From contig NZ_JAAFIX010000011.1 of assembly GCF_013297935.1 (NCBI RefSeq), positions 62,001 to 126,000 of the forward strand: a stretch of DNA of 64,000 nt. Reading direction: 5' to 3'. Source of the DNA: Rhodoferax sp. (GTDB taxonomy: Bacteria > Pseudomonadota > Gammaproteobacteria > Burkholderiales > Burkholderiaceae_C). Each line of letters opens with the position of its first letter. The first letter of the stretch is position 1. Shown here piece by piece: positions 58,365 through 64,000 of this stretch. The translations under genes and the position numbers were made by a program. Below the pieces are notes generated by a model, which was not told the DNA's origin, did not search any database, and saw nothing but the letters and a program-made list of their open reading frames with translations.

Positions 58365-59306
58365 GTGCTGACGATGATACTTGTGGCTGGCTCTGCCAAT
58401 CTGGACTTTGTGGTCCGCGCCCCTCACATTCCGGCCCCCGGGGAAACGGTGCTCGGCCGCGACTTCAAGACCTTTCCCGGAGGCAAAGGCGCCAATCAGG
58501 CTGTGGCCTCGGCCAAAGCCGGCGGCGCTGTCACCCACATGTTGCTGGGGCTCGGCCAGGACGCGTTTGCAGCGTCTTTAGAGGCATCACTCCAGTCCGC
58601 CGGTGTCGACATGCACATTGTGCGCACGCCCGACCACCCCAGCGGCACAGCATTTATCTGCGTGTCTGACGACGCAGAAAACGCCATCACCGTTGCACCT
58701 GGTGCCAACGCAGAGTTGCGCCCCGAGCACTTGCCGTCGCTCGCCGGATTCACGCACCTGCTGCTGCAGCTTGAAACACCGCTAGACACTGTGAACGCCT
58801 ATGCCCAGGCAGCGCGTGCCCAAGGTGTGCAAGTGGTTCTCAACGCCGCGCCCGCCCGCGCCTTGCCTGCCGAACTGCTGGCTGCGGTGGATGTGCTGGT
58901 GGTAAACGAAGGCGAACTGGCATTGGTATCTGGCCACCAAGGCAGCATTGCAGCTGCGCTGGCAAGCCTGACCGTGCCCACCGTGGTCGTCACTTTGGGC
59001 CACCAGGGCAGCTGCGCGCGGCATGCCGGTGGCTTTGAGTTGCAAAGCGCATTCCCCATTACGCCAGTGGACACCACCGGTGCCGGCGACACCTTTTGTG
59101 GCAGTCTCGTCGCAGCGCTGAGCCAAGGGCAAAGCTTGAAATCAGCGCTGCAATTTGCCAGTGCCGCCAGCGCTTTGGCCTGCACGCGGTGGGGCGCCCA
59201 GTCCAGCATCCCTGATACTGCCGAAGTCAACGCTTTTGTGGCCACCGCCCCCGCCACAGACACGGCTGCCCAAGCCGCCCTCCGCGCATTCTGCGGGCTG
59301 AACTAA
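58365..59306 (+). CDS. rbsK: Ribokinase
   Basis: MILVAGSANLDFVVRAPHIPAPGETVLGRDFKTFPGGKGANQAVASAK; DTTGAGDTFCGSLVAAL; start MILV ~58374. Confidence 0.9.
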   Translation: MLTMILVAGSANLDFVVRAPHIPAPGETVLGRDFKTFPGGKGANQAVASAKAGGAVTHMLLGLGQDAFAASLEASLQSAGVDMHIVRTPDHPSGTAFICVSDDAENAITVAPGANAELRPEHLPSLAGFTHLLLQLETPLDTVNAYAQAARAQGVQVVLNAAPARALPAELLAAVDVLVVNEGELALVSGHQGSIAAALASLTVPTVVVTLGHQGSCARHAGGFELQSAFPITPVDTTGAGDTFCGSLVAALSQGQSLKSALQFASAASALACTRWGAQSSIPDTAEVNAFVATAPATDTAAQAALRAFCGLN

Positions 59307-59340
59307 GCCGCACCATCTTTTTACCTAACCGAGATACCCC

Positions 59341-60339
59341 ATGAGCAACGCCACCACTGCCAGCACCGCCCGCAAAGTCATTTACGACACCGACCCCGGG
59401 GTCGATGACGCCATGGCGCTCTATTACGCGCTGGCCCACCCCGGCATCGATGTGGTGGGCATTACCACCACCTTCGGCAACGTGACCGTGGAGCAAGCTG
59501 CCATCAACGGCCTGTACCTCACCGAGATTGCCGGTCGCAAGATCCCCGTCACCCTGGGCGTGAAAACACCCTGGCTCAAAGCGCCCGGCACGCCGCCTGA
59601 CTTCATCCACGGTGGCGACGGCCTGGGCAACCTGCCCTCCCGCGTGGCAACCACCAGCGTGCTGGACCCCCGCCCATCGGCGCAATTCATTGTGGACATG
59701 GCCCGCGCCTACCCCGGTGAAATCACCCTGGTCGCCGTCGGCCCCTTGGGCAACCTGGCCACCGCACTGAAGCTGGAGCCCAAGCTGCCCCAGCTGCTGC
59801 AAGAAGTCATCATCATGGGCGGCACCGTCATGGAACCCGGCAACGTGTCCCCGGTGGCCGAAGCCAACATCTGGAACGACCCGCACTCCGCCGACTTTGT
59901 GTTCACCGCCGGCTGGAAGCTCACCATGGTGGGCCTGGATGTGACCCACCAGCTGATCGTGCCCCTGGCCCTGTTCAAAAAAGTGGCCGACCACCACAAG
60001 CACGTGGCTACCGACACCTTGCACCACGCGGTGAGCTTTTATGCGGACTTCTACAGCGGCATCTACCCGCATGTGGCCAAAATCCACGGCTGCTTCGGGC
60101 ACGACGTGCTGGCCTTTGTGGCGCTCACCAACCCCGAGCTGTTTGAAATCCAGACCGGCCGCATCCGCGTGGCGCTGGACGGCCCCGCAAACGGCCAGAC
60201 CATGATGCGCCGCAAAGAAATCTTCTATCCCCAGCCAGGCTGGGGCGACGAGGTGCCCGACACCCACGCCTGCCTGCAGCTCAAGGCCCCCGAAGCCCTG
60301 CAGCTCATCGAATCCACCCTCATGTCCAGCTGGCTGTAA
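59341..60339 (+). CDS. Nucleoside hydrolase (inosine/uridine-preferring family)
   Basis: KVIYDTDPGVDDAMALYYALAHPGIDVVGITTTFGNV; GPLGNLATALK; NIWNDPHSADFVF. Confidence 0.94.
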   Translation: MSNATTASTARKVIYDTDPGVDDAMALYYALAHPGIDVVGITTTFGNVTVEQAAINGLYLTEIAGRKIPVTLGVKTPWLKAPGTPPDFIHGGDGLGNLPSRVATTSVLDPRPSAQFIVDMARAYPGEITLVAVGPLGNLATALKLEPKLPQLLQEVIIMGGTVMEPGNVSPVAEANIWNDPHSADFVFTAGWKLTMVGLDVTHQLIVPLALFKKVADHHKHVATDTLHHAVSFYADFYSGIYPHVAKIHGCFGHDVLAFVALTNPELFEIQTGRIRVALDGPANGQTMMRRKEIFYPQPGWGDEVPDTHACLQLKAPEALQLIESTLMSSWL

Positions 60340-60365
60340 GCCACACCCCGAGCGCGAGAACCCTC

Positions 60366-61211
60366 ATGCACCTCCCCGTTGTTGACTTCACCAGCCCGAC
60401 AGCTCCACAAGAGTTTTGCAAAAGCCTGCACGAAACCGGCTTTGGCGTTTTGAAGAACCACCCCTTGAGCCAAGACCTGGTCGAGGGCATCTACGCCGAA
60501 TGGCTGGGCTTTTTTAAAACCGACGCCAAGGCCAAGTACCCCAACGACCCGGACAAGCACGACGGCTACTTCTCGCCCAGCGTGTCAGAGACCGCCAAAA
60601 ACTTCACCAAGAAAGACCTCAAAGAGTTCTTTCACATCTACCCCTGGGGTCGCTATCCCGCAGAGGTGAGCGACGCCGCCACCCGCTACTACGCGGAGGG
60701 CGCCAGCCTCGCGGCCACCCTGCTGAACTGGGTAGAAGCCAACTCGCCCGATGAGGTCAAGGCCCGCTACTCCATGCCCCTGCCCGCCATGATTGAGGGC
60801 AGCGACCACACCCTGCTGCGCGTGTTGCACTACCCGCCCCTGCGGGGAGACGAAGAGCCCGGCGCCGTGCGCGCTGCGGCGCACGGCGACATCAACCTGC
60901 TGACCATCTTGCCCGCCGCTACTGAACCCGGCCTTCAAGTCTTGGGCAAAGACAACGCTTGGCACGATGTGCCTTGCGACTTCGGGCTGCTCATCGTCAA
61001 CATCGGCGACATGCTGGCCGAAGCCTCCGGCGGCTACTACCCCAGCACCGTGCACCGGGTGCTCAACCCCACCGGGGAAGGCGCCAAGAAATCACGCATC
61101 TCCCTGCCGCTGTTTTTGCACCCCCGCCGCGAAGTGGTGCTCTCCGAGCGCTACACGGTAGAGACTTACTTCAAAGAACGCATGGAAGAGTTGCGCGGCA
61201 AGAAGTACTGA
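60366..61211 (+). CDS. 2-oxoglutarate/Fe(II) oxygenase, isopenicillin-N-synthase-like family
   Basis: LPVVDFTSPTAPQEFCKSLHETGFGVLKNHPL; AAHGDINLLTILPAATEPGLQV; VHRVLNPTGEGAKKSRISLPLFLHP. Confidence 0.92.
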   Translation: MHLPVVDFTSPTAPQEFCKSLHETGFGVLKNHPLSQDLVEGIYAEWLGFFKTDAKAKYPNDPDKHDGYFSPSVSETAKNFTKKDLKEFFHIYPWGRYPAEVSDAATRYYAEGASLAATLLNWVEANSPDEVKARYSMPLPAMIEGSDHTLLRVLHYPPLRGDEEPGAVRAAAHGDINLLTILPAATEPGLQVLGKDNAWHDVPCDFGLLIVNIGDMLAEASGGYYPSTVHRVLNPTGEGAKKSRISLPLFLHPRREVVLSERYTVETYFKERMEELRGKKY

Positions 61212-61292
61212 ATTAGGCCGGAGCCCTGAAGTTCAGTCTTCCGGCCCTAGCGAACTTTGACAGCGCATGGCTTGGCGCTGTTATTTTTTAAT

Positions 61293-61348
61293 AAAACAGG
61301 CTGCTAGCCCTCTGAGAATATGCGCGAGCAGCTACTTTTTTAGTAGCA
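61293..61348 (+). repeat. Mini-repeat copy B (intergenic)
   Basis: AAAACAGGCTGCTAGCCCTCTGAGAATATGCGCGAGCAGCTACTTTTTTAGTAGCA. Confidence 0.8.
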
Positions 61349-61494
61349 GACAGAGTGCAAAAGACGCATCAATATGCGACATCCCTGCCGGCTTCAGCAA
61401 CCCCTTCTCAGTCGACCAGAGAAAAGTATTCGTGTGTCTGATTCGGTGGTTTTGCATGGGCTCTGTGACTTCATTCAACAAAATCACCCCTCAA

Positions 61495-62127
61495 ATGCAA
61501 CTTCTTCCAAAAACACTGCTCATCTTCATATGTTTTTGCGCCTCGCTCCAGGCCGCAGCACAAAATGCATTCAGCAACTACGTTGCAGACCTCCACCTGA
61601 GTGAAAGCCGCCAGTTTCGATCGCCAGAACCAGTCATCCGGTACTCTGACGGCGATAGCGGCGCATTGTTAAGAGGCGTCCTGAACCCTGCTCAGGTGAA
61701 GGAGATGATGACGATCTATCTCCAGCAGTCCAAGCAAGGCCCCAGTCCAGCCAATGTTCCACAGCTCTTGGCGCCGATACTCAACAGGTATCAGAAAGCT
61801 TTTGAAACCCGTGGCTACGCCTACGAGAACGAATACCTCGACTCTGTAGAGATCACAACAATCATGACCCTTTCTTCCATGGCCATGATGAATGGTGCGC
61901 AGTCTGTAAACCACACCAGCAAGGACAGCAATAAGTCCTCCTCAGATCAAGAAAAGATGATCGAGAGCATGGACTCCATGATCAAAAGTTTGGGAAGTTT
62001 GATGGCCACCATCAAGCAAAAAATAGCCACCGATCTGAGGCAGAAGGTTGGGGCAGGAAAGTTTTCAACGGAGGGGGCTAAGCGCGCTTTGAACCTCGCT
62101 GACTCACTCACTGCTTCCGTGCCGTAA
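61495..62127 (+). CDS. Hypothetical exported protein
   Basis: MQLLPKTLLIFICFCASLQAAAQNAFSNYVADLHLSESRQF...; signal peptide; no family recognised. Confidence 0.6.
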   Translation: MQLLPKTLLIFICFCASLQAAAQNAFSNYVADLHLSESRQFRSPEPVIRYSDGDSGALLRGVLNPAQVKEMMTIYLQQSKQGPSPANVPQLLAPILNRYQKAFETRGYAYENEYLDSVEITTIMTLSSMAMMNGAQSVNHTSKDSNKSSSDQEKMIESMDSMIKSLGSLMATIKQKIATDLRQKVGAGKFSTEGAKRALNLADSLTASVP

Positions 62128-62390
62128 TGTGAAAGTGCGAGTGCCCCCAAGTCTTTATTAGATTGCGAGTCGGATACTGCGACCTCAAAAACCCCAGGTC
62201 GCTGGTGTCAAAAGTAATGAAATCAACGTCGGGTTTTTGCTGACGTTTGAGGCAGCTTGGTCTCGACTGCCACCAGAGGTGGCAGATTTAATCAAGAGAT
62301 TACTCCCCGCCGCCCCATATAACCAGACCTCATATCCCCATAGCTAAAAAATAGTTTTCAATCTAAGCAGCCCCGCCTACATTCGCCCCC

Positions 62391-63182
62391 ATGGAAGATT
62401 TGGCATTTGTATTCGCGGGGTTTTTTGTGGGCTTGATCGTGGGGCTCACGGGGGTCGGGGGTGGCTCGCTCATGACGCCCATCTTGATTTTCTTTTTCGG
62501 GGTCAAGCCCTACATGGCGGTGGGCACCGATTTGCTGTTCGCGGCTTTCACCAAGCTGGGCGGCACTGTCAAGCTGGCGCGCTCCCGACACATCGACTGG
62601 CCGGTGGTGTTGAACCTGTCGGCTGGCAGCATTCCCGCCGCGCTCATCACCCTGTATGTGTTGCACCAGTTGGGCGCCACCAGCTCGGCGGTCCAGCACA
62701 TCATGACCACCACCTTGGGTTTTGCGCTCTTGCTCACCGCAGCGGCCACTTTGTACAAAGCCATTCGCGGCAAGGCCGGGCCCACCTCTATTGCGGCGGG
62801 CCATGAAGCTGCTGCCGCCCGCCCCCGCCATTGGAGCCTGCCGGTGCTCTTCGGGGCGCTCATCGGCACGCTGGTTACACTCACGTCCGTTGGCGCGGGG
62901 GCCATTGGCGTCACGGTGTTGATGCTGCTGTACCCGCTGTTGCCCTTGCCCCGCATCGTGGCGGCGGACATTGCCTACGCAGTGCCCCTGACCCTGGTGG
63001 CCGGCATGGGGCATGCGTCGCTTGGTTCGGTGGACTGGCCCCTGTTGGCCAAGCTGCTGGCGGGCTCGCTCCCCGGTATCTGGGTGGGCTCGCACCTGAT
63101 GTTCAAAACCCCGGAGCGGGTGATCCGCTCCCTGCTGTCCTTGTTGCTGGCCTATGCCGGCCTGAAACTCATCGCTCTCTGA
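62391..63182 (+). CDS. TauE/SafE-family sulfite exporter
   Basis: FAGFFVGLIVGLTGVGGGSLMTPILIFFFGVKPYMAVGTDLLFAAFTKLGG. Confidence 0.93.
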   Translation: MEDLAFVFAGFFVGLIVGLTGVGGGSLMTPILIFFFGVKPYMAVGTDLLFAAFTKLGGTVKLARSRHIDWPVVLNLSAGSIPAALITLYVLHQLGATSSAVQHIMTTTLGFALLLTAAATLYKAIRGKAGPTSIAAGHEAAAARPRHWSLPVLFGALIGTLVTLTSVGAGAIGVTVLMLLYPLLPLPRIVAADIAYAVPLTLVAGMGHASLGSVDWPLLAKLLAGSLPGIWVGSHLMFKTPERVIRSLLSLLLAYAGLKLIAL

Positions 63183-63201
63183 TCTTTGCTGCACCACGCT
63201 T

Positions 63202-64000
63202 ATGTACCAATACACCGAATTTGACCGCCAGTTCATCCGCGCCCGCGCGGCCCAGCACCGCGACCAACTGGAGCGAAATCAGGCCGGCACCCTGAGCGAC
63301 GAAGAGTTCCGCCCCTTGCGCCTGCAAAACGGCTGGTACATCCAGCGCTACGCGCCCATGCTGCGCGTGGCTGTGCCCTACGGCGAGCTGTCGACCAAGC
63401 AACTGCGCGTGCTGGCTCGCATTGCCCGCGAATACGACCACCCGAGCAAAGAGGTGTTTGACAAAGCCATTGGCACCCAAGCGACCTGGGGCACTACGCA
63501 CCTGCCGGTGGGCTACGGCCACTTCACCACCCGCCAAAACGTGCAGTTCAACTGGATTCCCCTGGCCAAGAGCGCCGACGTGATGGACCTGCTGGCCACG
63601 GTCAACATGCACGGCATTCAGACCAGCGGCAACTGCATCCGCAACATCACCAGCGACGAGCTGGCCGGTGTGGCGGTCGACGAAATTGCAGACCCCCGCC
63701 CCTTTGCCGAAATCATGCGCCAGTGGAGCACCCTGCACCCTGAGTTCGCCTTTTTGCCGCGCAAGTTCAAGATCGCCATCACCGGCGCTACAGAAGACCG
63801 CGCTGCGGTGCGTTGGCACGACGTGGGCCTTCACCTCATCAAAAACGATGCAGGTGAGCTGGGCTTCCGCGTGTTTGTGGGCGGCGGCATGGGCCGCACC
63901 CCGGTCATCAGCACCGAGATCCGCGCCTTCCTGCCCTGGAACCAGATCATGAATTACCTGGAGGCGGTGGTGCGCGTGTACAACCGCTGGGGCCGCCGCG
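63202..64000 (+). CDS. cysI: Nitrite/sulfite reductase hemoprotein (partial, runs off window)
   Basis: Translated directly: MYQYTEFDRQFIRARAAQHRDQLERNQAGTLSDEEFRPLRLQNGWYIQRYAPMLRVAVPYGELSTKQLR...NVQFNWIPL...TSGNCIRNIT. Forward strand is missing from the ORF track because no stop falls within the window. Confidence 0.92.
   Translation, partial: MYQYTEFDRQFIRARAAQHRDQLERNQAGTLSDEEFRPLRLQNGWYIQRYAPMLRVAVPYGELSTKQLRVLARIAREYDHPSKEVFDKAIGTQATWGTTHLPVGYGHFTTRQNVQFNWIPLAKSADVMDLLATVNMHGIQTSGNCIRNITSDELAGVAVDEIADPRPFAEIMRQWSTLHPEFAFLPRKFKIAITGATEDRAAVRWHDVGLHLIKNDAGELGFRVFVGGGMGRTPVISTEIRAFLPWNQIMNYLEAVVRVYNRWGRR

Overview
This 64-kb, GC-rich window looks like a chromosomal segment from a Burkholderiales/Comamonadaceae-type bacterium; that is inferred from gene content and order, and no search was run. 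Most of it is core genome: guaBA, ratA-rnfH/smpB, rimP-nusA-infB-rbfA-truB-typA, a yejABEF-type importer, fabI, a PLP basic amino-acid decarboxylase, nfeD/SPFH, tRNA-Ser(GGA), pepA-holC diverging from lptFG, cysB-like, a large hrpA, argA, dsbB, a yggX-like gene, an mnmC-like gene, a BMP-type nucleoside ABC importer with psuGK/ribokinase/nucleoside hydrolase/2OG oxygenase, and tauE-cysI (truncated at the window end). The most interesting signals are non-genic repeats. (1) A ~56-bp two-stem palindromic element occurs twice in frame inside hrpA, encoding GRSAQVKEEPA(Q/K)RAGDTEQS. Its outer arms differ in sequence between copies, but within each copy they are near-perfect inverted repeats. (2) A dispersed ~50-60-bp mini-repeat ('CTCTAGCCCnnnnGAATATGCGCnAGCAGCTACTnnnnTnGTAGC') has about nine copies. 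Five are read in frame inside genes (a HIBCH-like gene, truB, yejF, hrpA, dsbB), one supplies a Shine-Dalgarno sequence, and one abuts a terminator. (3) A well-formed integron attC-like site and a second cassette-type 7-mer boundary delimit a ~479-bp cassette-like DUF3592 gene between hrpA and argA, with no integrase in the window. Domain oddities include a TadA fused to a serine-less alpha/beta-hydrolase domain, a receiver-GGDEF-EAL protein with a degenerate GGDEF, and an MnmC whose methyltransferase half appears eroded.
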